A DNA stretch of 64,000 nucleotides from an uncultured Eubacteriales bacterium (GCA_949283375.1 CASDSM010000032.1:1-64000), one strand, 5' to 3'. Positions 42,073 through 51,521 are shown, numbered from the stretch's first letter. Numbers and translations: made by a program. Notes: generated from the sequence alone by a model not told the origin.

Positions 42073-42653
42073 CGCCTGTCCCCCCAGAGGCGGGCCAGCA
42101 GGCGGGCCGCAGCGATCCCCGCCGCCAGAGAGCAGGCGGAGGCGGCCCAGACGGCGGGGAGGATATCAAACGGCGTCCGGCAGCCCGCCGCCGACCGCGC
42201 TGCCGCCACTGTGGTAGGGATCAGCTGGATAGAGGCGGTGTTGCACACCACCAGCATGCACAGCGCGTCCGAGGCCAGGCCGGGTGTCCGCCGGGCCATC
42301 GCCTGCGCTGCACGGATGCCCATCGGGGTGGCCGCATTTCCCAGGCCGAGCAGATTGGCTGCGACGTTGGCCGCCAGCGGCTCCATCACCTCCCGGTCCG
42401 ACCGGAAGGAGGGGAACAGCCGCCCCAGCACCGGCAGAAGCGCCCGCCGCAGCATGCCGAGCGCCCCCGCCTCGCGCAGCACCGCCATCACCCCGGACCA
42501 GAGGCAGAGCCCGCCCGCCATCGAGAGGCAGAGCTCCACCCCCTCCTGCGCGCCCGCCATTGCGGCGGCGGAGACCTCTTCCAGCGTGCCGTTGGCCGCG
42601 CCGAACAAGATGCTCAGCGCTACCATGCCTGCCCAGATCCAGCTCATTGCCAC
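42069..42653 (-). CDS. spmA: Spore maturation protein A
   Basis: The 194 aa membrane protein matches SpmA: MAGAQEGVELCLSMAGGLCLWSG and NLLGLGNAATPMGIRAAQAM, the conserved GLGNAATP box. I take GTG 42653 as start because GGGGG lies eight bases upstream; ATG 42647 is the alternative. With SpmB it acts in the forespore membrane. Confidence 0.92.
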   Translation of the reverse strand: MAMSWIWAGMVALSILFGAANGTLEEVSAAAMAGAQEGVELCLSMAGGLCLWSGVMAVLREAGALGMLRRALLPVLGRLFPSFRSDREVMEPLAANVAANLLGLGNAATPMGIRAAQAMARRTPGLASDALCMLVVCNTASIQLIPTTVAAARSAAGCRTPFDILPAVWAASACSLAAGIAAARLLARLWGDRR

Positions 42654-42834
42654 GTTCCATTCCCCCTTGTATCTCGAAACAGTTTCGAAGTCACAGTTCG
42701 ATCTGGTCAATTTAAGCCGCCTGCCTGGCGCAAGCACTCCCTTTTTCACCGGTCAGGCAGGAAAACACGCCGCCGCGCGGCTCGCAATGGCAGTCTTTGC
42801 CAATTTGAATAATTATTAAAAATACAGATATCCG

Positions 42835-42864
42835 TTGACTATCTGTGTAGGAATGCTCTAAAAT
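42835..42864 (+). promoter_or_regulatory. Promoter of the AbrB-like gene
   Basis: TTGACT (42835-42840), 18 bases, TAAAAT (42859-42864). An inverted repeat CAGATA...TATCTG (42825-42845) overlaps the -35 box and could be an operator, possibly for self-control. Confidence 0.65.
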
Positions 42865-42957
42865 AGGCAAATAAGATAGAAGACCATGCAGTTTGCGGCC
42901 CCGGGCAGTGGGTGGATGTTTCGCCGCAGCGGTTCCGGCAAAGGAGAGATGGAAGCG

Positions 42958-43200
42958 ATGAAAGCAACTGGTATCGTCCGCAAGGTAGATGAGCTGGGAC
43001 GGATCGTTCTGCCGATCGAGCTGCGGCGCACGCTGGAGATTTCGGAGCGGGATGCGTTGGAAATCTATGTGGACGGCTCGTCCATTGTGCTGAGAAAATA
43101 TCAGCCGTCCTGCATCTTCTGCGGCAACGCGCGCAACGTGGTGCCATACAAGGGGAAAAATATCTGCTCCACCTGCCTCAAGCAGCTCAAGGCGCTGTGA
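42958..43200 (+). CDS. AbrB/SpoVT-type regulator with C-terminal zinc ribbon
   Basis: The 80 aa protein has the AbrB swapped-hairpin domain (MKATGIVRKVDELGRIVLPIELRRTLEI, residues 1-50) followed by CIFCGN and CSTCLKQL, four cysteines that probably bind zinc. This matches the small AbrB-type transition regulators of Clostridia. ATG 42958 has GGAGAG upstream. It lies opposite spmAB. Confidence 0.9.
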   Translation: MKATGIVRKVDELGRIVLPIELRRTLEISERDALEIYVDGSSIVLRKYQPSCIFCGNARNVVPYKGKNICSTCLKQLKAL

Positions 43201-43223
43201 GGCTGTCCATCCAGATTCTGACT

Positions 43224-43260
43224 GGCTGAACCTCTTTCCGGGGGTCAGCCTTTTCTTTTT
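43224..43260 (+). terminator. Terminator of the AbrB-like gene
   Basis: GGCTGAACC pairs with GGTCAGCC (with small bulges) and is followed by TTTTCTTTTT. Confidence 0.75.
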
Positions 43261-43352
43261 GCCGTCTCAGGTATGCCTTTTGCCGCTTTTGGCATCCTAA
43301 TGTGTGCCGGACAGGCCAACCATCCCGCGCCAGCGCGGCGCGCTTCCGGGGC

Positions 43353-43381
43353 TTGCAGCTTTTCTCCAATCTCATTATAAT
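43353..43381 (+). promoter_or_regulatory. Promoter of fabF
   Basis: TTGCAG (43353-43358), 17 bases, TATAAT (43376-43381). The start codon lies 65 bases downstream. Confidence 0.75.
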
Positions 43382-43446
43382 AGAGGGGCGCGACATACGC
43401 AGGAGACCGGCGCAGCGCGCTGCGCCGCAGAACAGGAGTACCCATC

Positions 43447-44676
43447 ATGACATCCCATCCCAACATTGTCATCACCGGCATGGGGGCCGTGACACCCATC
43501 GGTACCGGTGTGAACGCCTACTGGAACAATCTGATCGCCGGCGCCTGCGGCATCGGCCCGATCACCCATCTGGACGTCTCCGCCCTCCCCGTGCAGATTG
43601 CGGGCGAGGTGCGGGATTTTGACCCCGCCCGGTTCATTCCGAAGAATCAGCTCAACAAGCTCACCCGCTTTGCCCAGTTCGCTTATGCCGCTGCGGAGGA
43701 GGCCCTGGCGGACAGCGGCCTTGCGATCGACCCCCTCCGCACCGGCATCACCATGGGCACCGCCATGAACGGCGTGGCGGAGATCTGCCAGGCCCAGGCG
43801 GAGTACAGCGAGACCGGGCGGAAGGTCTCCCCCTACTTCGTCCCCAAGGTGCTGGGGAATATGGCCGCCTGTCAGATCGCCATCGCCCACGACATTCAGG
43901 GGCCGAGCTTTACCCTCAACACTGCCTGCTCCTCTGGTCTGGACGCGGTGACCATGGCGGTGATGCTGCTGCGCGCCGGGGCGGCGGACGCCATGCTCGC
44001 CGTGGGCGGGGAGTCCATCGCCTGCGCGCCGGTGATCTCCTCCCTCGCCACCAGTCACGCGCTCAGCCGCAGCAACGACGACCCCCAGCAAGCCTCCCGC
44101 CCCTTTGACCGGGCGCGCAACGGCTTTGTGATGGGCGAGGGGGGCGGCGCGCTCGTGCTGGAGACGGAGGAGCACGCCACTGCGCGCGGCGCACACATCT
44201 ACGGGCGCATCCTCGGCTGCGCGAACAACAACGACGCCTACCACATCACCTCTCCCCGCCCACACGGCGAGGGGGGCGCGCGCTGCATGGCCCTCGCCCT
44301 GGAGGATGCGGGGCTCGCGCCGGAGCAGGTGGGCTATATCAACGCGCACGGCACCTCCACCCCTGTGGGGGACGTGCTCGAGTGCGATGCGGTGCGCACC
44401 GTCTTCGGCCGGCACGCCGCCCGTCTCCCCGTCTCCTCCACCAAGGGGGCGACCGGCCACCTGATGGGCGCGGGCGGCATCACAGAGCTGATCGCCTGCG
44501 TGCTCGGCATCCGGGACGCTGTCCTCCCTCCCACGCTCAACGTCACCGACCCCGACCCTGCCTACGGGCTGGACTGCGTGCCGCTGGCCGCCCGGCCCTG
44601 CCGGTATGACATCGCCATGTCCAACGCCTTCGGCTTCGGCGGGCAGAACGCCAGCGTCATCGTGGGCCGCGCCTGA
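43447..44676 (+). CDS. fabF: 3-oxoacyl-ACP synthase II (FabF)
   Basis: The 409 aa thiolase-fold protein has the catalytic Cys in NTACSSGLDA (C161), His in NAHGTSTPVGD and STKGATGHLMGAGG, and the NAFGFGGQN end motif. It elongates acyl-ACP with malonyl-ACP in fatty acid synthesis. It stands alone, away from a fab operon, so a second copy may exist elsewhere; a role in a special lipid is possible. Confidence 0.93.
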   Translation: MTSHPNIVITGMGAVTPIGTGVNAYWNNLIAGACGIGPITHLDVSALPVQIAGEVRDFDPARFIPKNQLNKLTRFAQFAYAAAEEALADSGLAIDPLRTGITMGTAMNGVAEICQAQAEYSETGRKVSPYFVPKVLGNMAACQIAIAHDIQGPSFTLNTACSSGLDAVTMAVMLLRAGAADAMLAVGGESIACAPVISSLATSHALSRSNDDPQQASRPFDRARNGFVMGEGGGALVLETEEHATARGAHIYGRILGCANNNDAYHITSPRPHGEGGARCMALALEDAGLAPEQVGYINAHGTSTPVGDVLECDAVRTVFGRHAARLPVSSTKGATGHLMGAGGITELIACVLGIRDAVLPPTLNVTDPDPAYGLDCVPLAARPCRYDIAMSNAFGFGGQNASVIVGRA

Positions 44677-44690
44677 GGGCGGAGGGACCG

Positions 44691-45527
44691 TCAGGGGATA
44701 TAGCGCAGGTTTCCCGGCGCCTCCTCTGGCATCTGCGTGCCGTAGTTGCAGAGGTAGATCACGGCATACTCCCTGCCATCCGGCAGCAGCATGCGGTAGA
44801 TATCCACCGGCCCGTGAATATCCGCCACCTGCATACTGCCCATGCGCTGAAAGTCCAGCTTCACACCTTCGGGCGTGTGAAGATGGGAGAGGTATGCCTT
44901 GTCGAAGCCAAAGCCGCGGACAAACACCGGCCGTTCCGGCCGCAATCCATAGTCCGGACCGCCGCGGTGCTGCTTTTCATATGCCTCGTTATGCACTGCC
45001 TTCCCGGCGGTATATTGCTGGAACATGGCCATCGTCTCCAGCATATCCGCCCTTTTTTTCAGCTCAGGCTCCTGACGGTAGATCTCCTCCAGCGCGCAGT
45101 CCACACATTGGCAGACCGTCTGTGCCGGCATCTGTGGAGAGCGCCTGCACAGCGCCTCCTTGATATAGGACGGCGTGCTGAATCTGGGGTCAAATCCGCC
45201 GCGGGACCGGATCCAAGTCTGTAGGTAGATTTCATCGCAGAGGACAATGTGCTCCGCCGTCACTGCACCAAACACCTTCTGTGACATCTGGCACAAAATG
45301 CGTTCTGCGGAGTCCACGCCCCCATAGAAGAGCTTATCGCGCAGTTTCGGTTCCGTCTTTTTGTATATCTCTCTCACCTTTCTCCGTCCGGCGTCCTGCG
45401 CCTGCCCGGGCATCTCCGTCCGCCTCTCTCCGCCGCCGAACAACCAGCCAAAAAGGCCCGCGCGCTTCGGCTTCTTTGGGGCGGCGTGGTCATTGTGCTC
45501 CCCATCTCTCCTCATCGGTCTTGGCAT
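44691..45527 (-). CDS. Hypothetical protein, 278 aa
   Basis: The product starts with a basic, low-complexity stretch (MPRPMRRDGEHNDHAAPKKPKRAG) and a glycine-rich turn (LFGWLFGGGE), followed by a folded domain with a cysteine pair (CQCVDC) and a region ending PVDIYRMLLPDGREYAVIYLC. I recognise no family. It faces fabF across 14 bases and diverges from thrS. ATG 45527 has AGGAGG upstream. Confidence 0.7.
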   Translation of the reverse strand: MPRPMRRDGEHNDHAAPKKPKRAGLFGWLFGGGERRTEMPGQAQDAGRRKVREIYKKTEPKLRDKLFYGGVDSAERILCQMSQKVFGAVTAEHIVLCDEIYLQTWIRSRGGFDPRFSTPSYIKEALCRRSPQMPAQTVCQCVDCALEEIYRQEPELKKRADMLETMAMFQQYTAGKAVHNEAYEKQHRGGPDYGLRPERPVFVRGFGFDKAYLSHLHTPEGVKLDFQRMGSMQVADIHGPVDIYRMLLPDGREYAVIYLCNYGTQMPEEAPGNLRYIP

Positions 45528-45610
45528 AGTAAAAACCTCCTGTATAAATATTTGTTGTTTTTATCTTAACCTTTTTTCCTCCTGCTGTCAATCTCTTTCT
45601 CCGCCCTCCC

Positions 45611-45638
45611 TTGACAATTCGCCGCGGCCTGCTATAAT
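45611..45638 (+). promoter_or_regulatory. Promoter of the thrS T-box leader
   Basis: TTGACA (45611-45616), 16 bases, TATAAT (45633-45638). Transcription would start near 45645, at the first base of the T-box leader. Confidence 0.85.
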
Positions 45639-45644
45639 AGAGAG

Positions 45645-45883
45645 GCAATCGGCTTTGATGGGGACGAATCCGCAGCGGACGGCCAGAGAGAGACGCCAGG
45701 TGCTGAAAGCGTTTTCCGCCCAACCCGGTGACACCGCCCCGGAGCCGCAGGTGAAGACAAGCCTGCCGTGTCCGCACGTTACAGCGGCCAAAGAGCGGGC
45801 GCGCCGCGCGGCGCGTCAAGCAGGGTGGAACCGTGAGATGAACCTTCATCCCACCCCTGATGTCCGTCAGGGGTGGGATTTTT
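45645..45883 (+). promoter_or_regulatory. T-box riboswitch controlling thrS
   Basis: The leader contains the T-box sequence AGGGTGGAACCGTGA (45821-45836), which forms the antiterminator, and a terminator pairing ATCCCACCCCTGA with TCAGGGGTGGGAT (45848-45879) before a T run. Uncharged tRNA-Thr should bind and prevent termination. ACC at 45733-45735 in the Stem I region is a candidate threonine specifier; its loop was not folded. Confidence 0.9.
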
Positions 45884-45923
45884 GTCTCCCGCCCCGAAAC
45901 ACGCGATAAGGAGGCAATTTCCC

Positions 45924-47672
45924 ATGGCAGACAACCAATTCACCTTTGACAACCCGGAGTACCGCCACACCTACTGGCACTCCTGCTCCCACATCCTGGC
46001 CCAGGCGGTCAAGCGCCTGTACCCCGAGGTCAAGCTGGCCATCGGCCCGGCGATCGACAACGGCTTTTACTACGACCTCTACTCCCCCTTCCCCTTCACG
46101 CCGGAGATCATGGAGCAGCTCGAGGGCGAGATGCGCAAGATCTGCAAGGAGAAGCTGAAGATTGAGCGCTTCGAGCTGCCCCGGGAGGAGGCGCTGGAGC
46201 TGATGAAGGACGAGCCGTTCAAGCTCGAGCTCATCCGCGACCTGCCGGAGGGCGAGGCCATCTCCTTTTACAAGCAGGGCGAGTTCACCGACCTGTGCGC
46301 CGGCCCGCACCTGGACTCCACCGGCCGCGTGAAGGGCAACGCCATCAAGCTCACCGCCTGCAACGCCGCCTACTGGCGGGGCGACGCGAGCCGTGAGACC
46401 CTCCAGCGCATCTACGGCATCGCCTTCCCCAAGAAGGACCAGCTCGACGAGTACCTCGCCAAGATCGAGGAGGCCAAGCGCCGCGACCACCGGAAGCTCG
46501 GCAAGGAGCTCGGCCTGTTCACCCTGATGGAGGAGGGCCCCGGCTTCCCCTTCTTCCTCCCGAAGGGAATGGTGCTGCGCAATACCCTCATCGACTACTG
46601 GCGTCAGGTCCACAAGCGCTATGGCTATGTGGAGATCTCCACCCCGATGATCCTCAACCGCCAGCTCTGGGAGCGCTCCGGCCACTGGGACCACTATAAG
46701 CAGAATATGTACACCACCGTCATCGACGGCGAGGACTTCGCCATCAAGCCGATGAACTGCCCGGGCGGGATGCTGGTGTATAAGTCCGAGCCGCACTCCT
46801 ACCGCGACCTCCCCCTGCGCGTGGGCGAGCTCGGCCTGGTCCACCGCCATGAGCTCTCCGGCGCGCTGCACGGGCTGTTCCGCGTGCGCTGCTTCACCCA
46901 GGACGACGCGCACATCTTCATGACTTGGGACCAGATGAAGGACGAGATCAAGAACGTCGTCCGCCTCTTTGACGAGGTGTACTCCGTCTTCGGCCTGAGC
47001 TATCAGATCGAGCTGTCCACCATGCCGGAGGACCACATGGGCGACGAGAAGGACTGGGCCTTTGCCCAGGAGACCCTCAAGGAGGCCATCGGCGAGATGG
47101 GCAAGGACTTCGTCGTCAACGAGGGCGACGGCGCGTTCTACGGCCCCAAGCTGGACTTCCACCTGGCCGACTCCCTCGGGCGTACCTGGCAGTGCGGCAC
47201 CATCCAGCTGGACATGCAGCTGCCGGAGCGCTTTGAGCTGGAGTACACCGGCGCGGACGGCGAGAAGCACCGCCCGGTGATGATCCACCGCGTGGTCCTC
47301 GGCTCCATCGAGCGCTTCATCGGCGTGATCACCGAGCACTTCGGCGGCGCCTTCCCCGCCTGGCTCGCGCCCGTCCAGGTGAAGGTCCTGCCGGTCACCG
47401 ACCGCGCCGGCGATTACGCCGACGAGGTGGAGCGCGCCCTCACCGCCGCGGGCTTCCGCGTGGAGGTGGACCACCGCAGCGAGAAGCTGGGCTACAAGAT
47501 CCGCGAGGCCCAGGGCCAGAAGGTGCCTTATATGCTCGTCGTGGGCGACAAGGACATGGAGAACCGCACCGTCTCCCCCCGCCACCGCTCGGGCAAAGAC
47601 CTCGGCGCGATGAGCTGGGAGGACTTCCAGTCCCTGCTCGGCGAGGAGGTCGCCAGCCGGGCGATCCGCTGA
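45924..47672 (+). CDS. thrS: Threonyl-tRNA synthetase, without TGS domain
   Basis: The 582 aa protein starts at the editing domain (HSCSHILAQAVKRLYPEVKLAIGPAIDNGFYYD), has the class II motifs including PMNCPGGMLVYK, and the C-terminal anticodon-binding domain. The usual 60-residue N-terminal TGS domain is missing, as in some Clostridia. It charges tRNA-Thr. ATG 45924 has AAGGAGG upstream. Confidence 0.96.
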   Translation: MADNQFTFDNPEYRHTYWHSCSHILAQAVKRLYPEVKLAIGPAIDNGFYYDLYSPFPFTPEIMEQLEGEMRKICKEKLKIERFELPREEALELMKDEPFKLELIRDLPEGEAISFYKQGEFTDLCAGPHLDSTGRVKGNAIKLTACNAAYWRGDASRETLQRIYGIAFPKKDQLDEYLAKIEEAKRRDHRKLGKELGLFTLMEEGPGFPFFLPKGMVLRNTLIDYWRQVHKRYGYVEISTPMILNRQLWERSGHWDHYKQNMYTTVIDGEDFAIKPMNCPGGMLVYKSEPHSYRDLPLRVGELGLVHRHELSGALHGLFRVRCFTQDDAHIFMTWDQMKDEIKNVVRLFDEVYSVFGLSYQIELSTMPEDHMGDEKDWAFAQETLKEAIGEMGKDFVVNEGDGAFYGPKLDFHLADSLGRTWQCGTIQLDMQLPERFELEYTGADGEKHRPVMIHRVVLGSIERFIGVITEHFGGAFPAWLAPVQVKVLPVTDRAGDYADEVERALTAAGFRVEVDHRSEKLGYKIREAQGQKVPYMLVVGDKDMENRTVSPRHRSGKDLGAMSWEDFQSLLGEEVASRAIR

Positions 47673-47698
47673 TCTTTCGCACAAACCGCACCCGCAAG

Positions 47699-47735
47699 GC
47701 CCGTCCGGAAAGCATGCTTTCCGGACGGGCTTTCT
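47699..47735 (+). terminator. Terminator of thrS
   Basis: GCCCGTCCGGAAAGC and GCTTTCCGGACGGGC form a near-perfect stem, followed by TTTCT, 26 bases after the stop codon. Confidence 0.85.
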
Positions 47736-47882
47736 GCCGTTCTGTCTTTTCCCGTCCGGCAATACGCTTTCCGTATTGTTCCCGGCAAAGAAGGCATTTC
47801 CCATCTCAAAGAAGTTGTGATAAACTGCTTTCACAGGCAGAGAAAACGACCTGCAAACAGAACACAATGGAGGGAAACGATC

Positions 47883-49289
47883 ATGAAGGCAACCAACCAC
47901 ACACTCAGCAAGCGGCTTTGGGCCCTGCTGCTGGCCCTGTCGCTCCTGTTGGCCCTGGCCGCCTGCGGCGCGCAGAGCGGCGACGCACCGTCGGATACGG
48001 ATGAGCAGGGCGCATCGTCCGGTGACGCAGAAGACGCGGGAGGCGCGGCGGAGGACGCCCAGCCGGAGGACCCGGAGCAATCGGATGCGGCCGGCGGGCA
48101 GACAGACACCACCTATTCCCTGATTCAAAACGTGTACAACTGGGGAAGCTCCTACAGTGCCATTATCCTGCCGGTGAGCGGCGGCGCGGATGCCGCAGAT
48201 CCCTCCGTCTACACCGTGTCGGTGCAGCGCTTTGACACCGCCGGCGAACTGCTGGATGAGGGCGAGCGGACGGTCACCGGGGCCTATCTCTCCGATGCGG
48301 CGGGCGCCGAGAGCGCGGATGGCGGCTATGTGACCCTCACCATGGAGGTCGCCGCCAATCTGAGCGCGGGCTCTCCCTACTATACCGACCCGAACACCTT
48401 CCTGGGCGCGCTGAAGTCCTGGGCAGACTGCCAGTACACCGTCACCAACAGTGCGACCGGCGAGACCTGGAATGAACTGGACACTGTCTATCACCCGGAC
48501 GAGGAAGGGTTCCAGACGGACGTGTTCTCCGACGGCGATATATCCATCCCCTACGCCTTCTATGCGCCCGCGGAGGACGGGGAGAGTCATCCTCTGATCG
48601 TCTGGCTGCACGGCCAGGGCAGCGGCGGCACGGACATCGGCTTTGTCACCGGCGGCATGCTGGTCACCAACTGGATCACGGAGGAATCACAGGAGATCTT
48701 CGGCGGCGCGCACGTCCTCCTGCCTCAGGCAGAGACGCAGTGGCTGGACGATGGCAGCGGCAGCGGCTACAGCGCCGACGGTTCGAGCATCTTCACCGCC
48801 CCGCTGATGGCACTGATCGAGGACTATCTCGACAGCCATCCCGACGCTGACCCCAACCGCATCTATCTCGCCGGCTGCTCCAACGGCGGCTTTATGGCGG
48901 TCAATATGGCGCTGAACTATCCCGGCTATTTCGCCGCGATCGTCCCAGTGTGCGAGGCATATACTGACGAGTGGATCAGCGATGAGCAGATCGAGGCCCT
49001 CGCCTCCACTCCGACCTGGTTTGTCCACTGCTCAAATGATCCCGTGGTCGATGTCACCACCACCAGCGTCCCCACCTACGAGCGGCTGCTGGCCGCCGGC
49101 GCGGAGAACCTCCACTACAGCACCTATGAGACCATCACCGACCCGGACAGCGGCTTTGAGTACAACGGGCACTTCGCCTGGGTCTACGCACTGGCCAACC
49201 TGTGCAGCACCGACTATGACGGCAGCCCCGTCATGGTGGATGGTCAGGAGGTCTCCCTGTTCGAGTGGATGGCCGCGCAGAGCAAGTAA
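47883..49289 (+). CDS. Secreted esterase-like lipoprotein
   Basis: The 468 aa product starts with a lipoprotein signal (LLLALAAC, lipidated C28), a long acidic low-complexity linker (about 29-75), an N-terminal beta domain and an alpha/beta hydrolase domain with WLHGQGSGG (oxyanion strand) and nucleophile box AGCSNGGFMA. This fits extracellular feruloyl or PHB-depolymerase-like esterases. It is probably anchored outside the membrane and acts on dietary or polymer esters; the substrate is unknown. Confidence 0.85.
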   Translation: MKATNHTLSKRLWALLLALSLLLALAACGAQSGDAPSDTDEQGASSGDAEDAGGAAEDAQPEDPEQSDAAGGQTDTTYSLIQNVYNWGSSYSAIILPVSGGADAADPSVYTVSVQRFDTAGELLDEGERTVTGAYLSDAAGAESADGGYVTLTMEVAANLSAGSPYYTDPNTFLGALKSWADCQYTVTNSATGETWNELDTVYHPDEEGFQTDVFSDGDISIPYAFYAPAEDGESHPLIVWLHGQGSGGTDIGFVTGGMLVTNWITEESQEIFGGAHVLLPQAETQWLDDGSGSGYSADGSSIFTAPLMALIEDYLDSHPDADPNRIYLAGCSNGGFMAVNMALNYPGYFAAIVPVCEAYTDEWISDEQIEALASTPTWFVHCSNDPVVDVTTTSVPTYERLLAAGAENLHYSTYETITDPDSGFEYNGHFAWVYALANLCSTDYDGSPVMVDGQEVSLFEWMAAQSK

Positions 49290-49426
49290 CGTAATCTACC
49301 CACCGATTTCCTCTCTCACCTCTCTCAGAAGGCGTACACCTGCGTGTGTACGCCTTCCCCCTTCTGTCCGGCCTCCAGCCGTATGTACTCCATCCCATGC
49401 TGCCGACAACCATCAAGGAGGCGGTC

Positions 49427-50374
49427 ATGTTGACATTCCGGCAAATGGAATACTTTCTCAAGCTCTGCGAGACGCTCAACTTCGCGCGGGCGGCAGAGGA
49501 GCTCTACACCACTCAGCCCTCCGTGACCCGACAGATCCAGGCGCTGGAGCGCGAGCTTGAAGTCCCTCTCTTTCAGCGCACCAGCCGCAAAGTAGAGCTG
49601 ACGCCCACCGGGAGCTATCTGCAAAAGGAGTTCCGCCGTCTCCTGGACCAGATGAACGAGGCCATCCAGACCGCCCGGAAGATGGAATTGCAGCTTGCGG
49701 GCGAACTGCGCATCGGTGTGTGTGACCTGTGGGAGCTCCCCTTTCTCCCGGAGGCGATGCGCCAGTTCCGCACGCGCCACCCGGACGTCTTTTTGCAGCT
49801 CAAGGTGGACTGCTTCCGCAGCCTGATCCAGAAGTTTCAGAGCGAGGACCTCGACCTGATCTTCTGCATGCGCAGCCCCGCCGCGGCGGTCAGCGGCGCG
49901 GAACGCCGCCGTATGCGCCGGGGGCGCCTGTGCTGCATTGTCCCAAAGGGGAGTCCTCTGGCCAGGTGCGAACGTCTGACACCGGAGGACGTCGCGGCGT
50001 ATCCGTGGATCTTTCGGGAGTCCCGGCACAGCACCCCTCCCATCGCCCATCTGCAGCTCCGGCTCAAGACCCGCTGGCCGGACCATCCCATTCTCTACAG
50101 CCCTTCCCCCGCCCAGTCCGCGCTTATGGTACAGGCAGGCTTTGGGATCTGTTTCGTGGTGGATTACTCCGTCCCGCTCAATCCGGGCTATCAATTGGTC
50201 CCCTTCTTCCTCTCCCCTCCGGAGCCGCAGGAGAATCTCGACCTCATCGCGCTCTGGCGTCTGAGGCGAAATTTCCTTCTCTCCAGGGAATTTGCCGCCC
50301 TGTCCGAGCAGATACAGACCGGCCTTGAACGGTCCGCGGGCGGCCCAGAGTTTTCAAAAATGGACATTTTTTGA
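49427..50374 (+). CDS. LysR-family transcriptional regulator
   Basis: The 315 aa protein has the LysR DNA-binding head (MLTFRQMEYFLKLCETLNFARAAEELYTTQPSVTRQIQALE) and a substrate-binding domain of the type II periplasmic fold. ATG 49427 has AAGGAGG eight bases upstream. It lies 137 bases after the esterase gene and reads the same way; whether it controls that gene is unknown. Confidence 0.94.
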   Translation: MLTFRQMEYFLKLCETLNFARAAEELYTTQPSVTRQIQALERELEVPLFQRTSRKVELTPTGSYLQKEFRRLLDQMNEAIQTARKMELQLAGELRIGVCDLWELPFLPEAMRQFRTRHPDVFLQLKVDCFRSLIQKFQSEDLDLIFCMRSPAAAVSGAERRRMRRGRLCCIVPKGSPLARCERLTPEDVAAYPWIFRESRHSTPPIAHLQLRLKTRWPDHPILYSPSPAQSALMVQAGFGICFVVDYSVPLNPGYQLVPFFLSPPEPQENLDLIALWRLRRNFLLSREFAALSEQIQTGLERSAGGPEFSKMDIF

Positions 50375-50413
50375 AAAATAGATTAAAAATAGGTGAAATC
50401 GGCCAAAAGACAC

Positions 50414-50442
50414 TTGCACTTTCCCCGCCCAGCCAGTAAAAT
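50414..50442 (+). promoter_or_regulatory. Promoter of the 50492 gene
   Basis: TTGCAC (50414-50419), 17 bases, TAAAAT (50437-50442). It starts 39 bases after the LysR gene stop, so the following gene is a separate unit. Confidence 0.7.
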
Positions 50443-50491
50443 AATCTTGTCAATCCGAAATGATGCGCACTGACGCAGAGGAGGAACTACT

Positions 50492-50950
50492 ATGGCTTTC
50501 ACGGTCAATATGGACGAATTGAAGAAAAGAGCCGCCGCGCTCGGCCAGACCGGGCTGAATATGGCCCAGTCCGGCGTGGATAAGAGCATTCAGCTCGCCT
50601 CCATCGCCAAGCTGCGCGCAGCCAACCTGAAGGAGGAGAGCAATCTCCGCGCCGCCTATGTGGAACTGGGCAAGATGTACTTTGCCGACCACGGCGCCGA
50701 GCCGGAGGATGCCTACGCCTCTGTCTGCGCCCTGATCGGGGATATTCAGGCCGCCATCGCCGCCAACAACGCCAAGATCGCGGAGCTGAAGGTCTCCCCT
50801 GAGGTCGCCGTCGAGGTGGACGCCGGGGCGGACGCCGAGGCGGAGGACGCCCCGGAGGAGGCGCCGGCTGAGGACGCCGCCCCCGGGGCGGCGGAGGCCC
50901 CCGCTGAGGAGGCGGCGCACGACGACGGAGACTACGGCTTTACCGGCTGA
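50492..50950 (+). CDS. Hypothetical helical protein with acidic tail, 152 aa
   Basis: Residues 1-100 are helical and probably form a coiled coil (MDELKKRAAALGQTGLNMAQSG); residues 105-150 are an Ala/Glu/Asp-rich low-complexity tail (EDAPEEAPAEDAAPGAAEAP). It has a good ribosome site (AGAGGAGG) before ATG 50492. Similar small proteins occur in Clostridia without known function. Confidence 0.75.
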   Translation: MAFTVNMDELKKRAAALGQTGLNMAQSGVDKSIQLASIAKLRAANLKEESNLRAAYVELGKMYFADHGAEPEDAYASVCALIGDIQAAIAANNAKIAELKVSPEVAVEVDAGADAEAEDAPEEAPAEDAAPGAAEAPAEEAAHDDGDYGFTG

Positions 50951-51006
50951 CGGGTGTTCCGCTCCGGACCTCCGGGCCAAACCAGTCAATCTCTTTCTCT
51001 GACATG

Positions 51007-51049
51007 CAAAAGCGGACACGCGCGCATCGCTGCGCCGTGTCCGCTTCTC
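51007..51049. terminator. Bidirectional hairpin terminator
   Basis: AGCGGACACG (51011-51020) and CGTGTCCGCT (51036-51045) form a stem; on the minus strand it is followed by TTTTGC and on plus by TCTCTGACTCTTT. It separates the convergent genes ending at 50950 and 51069. Confidence 0.75.
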
Positions 51050-51068
51050 TGACTCTTTGCCGGTCTGT

Positions 51069-51521
51069 TCAGAGTGAGGCAGCCTGGCCCATCTCTCTCA
51101 AGGCAAGGGAGACGGCCCGGTTGAGGGCGTCCTCCAGGCGGCAGTCCTCCGAGCCGGCGACGAGGATGCCGCAGTGGGCGGAGGGTATGAGGATCTTCAC
51201 CGCCTCCGCGCCGGAGACCGCCTCCGCCATTCGGGGGGAGACCTCACCCTGGATGCCGTTGGCGGCGAGGATGCCCACCGGGCCGAGGATCAGGTCCGCG
51301 CGGCCCGCCTGATAGCAGGCGGCGTTCTCCCCCGTCGCGCCCTGGGCCGCGCCGGCGCGCAGCATATTCGCCGTGGCCATCGCGTTGGTCCCGATGCAGA
51401 GGAGCTGCCACCCCTCCGGCATCTGGCCGGCAAGCTGGCGGATCAGCCGGACGCCGATGCCGCCGCCCTGTCCGTCCATCACCAGCAGCCGCCTTGTGGT
51501 CCGTTCTCCCGTCATACGCAT
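51069..51521 (-). CDS. DUF3842 family protein
   Basis: The 150 aa product has the DUF3842 pattern: LLVMDGQGGGIGVRLIRQLA, a nucleotide-binding-like first strand and loop, then CIGTNAMATANMLRAGAAQGATGENA and ADLILGPVGILAANGI. It may bind a nucleotide; function unknown. Three in-frame ATGs follow the AAGGAGG site; the one at 51521 has the best spacing. It lies opposite a DUF362 gene and shares an operator type with it. Confidence 0.88.
   Translation of the reverse strand: MRMTGERTTRRLLVMDGQGGGIGVRLIRQLAGQMPEGWQLLCIGTNAMATANMLRAGAAQGATGENAACYQAGRADLILGPVGILAANGIQGEVSPRMAEAVSGAEAVKILIPSAHCGILVAGSEDCRLEDALNRAVSLALREMGQAASL

Noticed and set aside
45867..48611. 914 aa open frame on the minus strand across thrS and the following gene
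   Set aside because: It is antisense to thrS and the lipoprotein gene, both certain. High GC third positions leave the opposite strand free of stops. The translation is repetitive Val/Leu/Gly/His text without domains.
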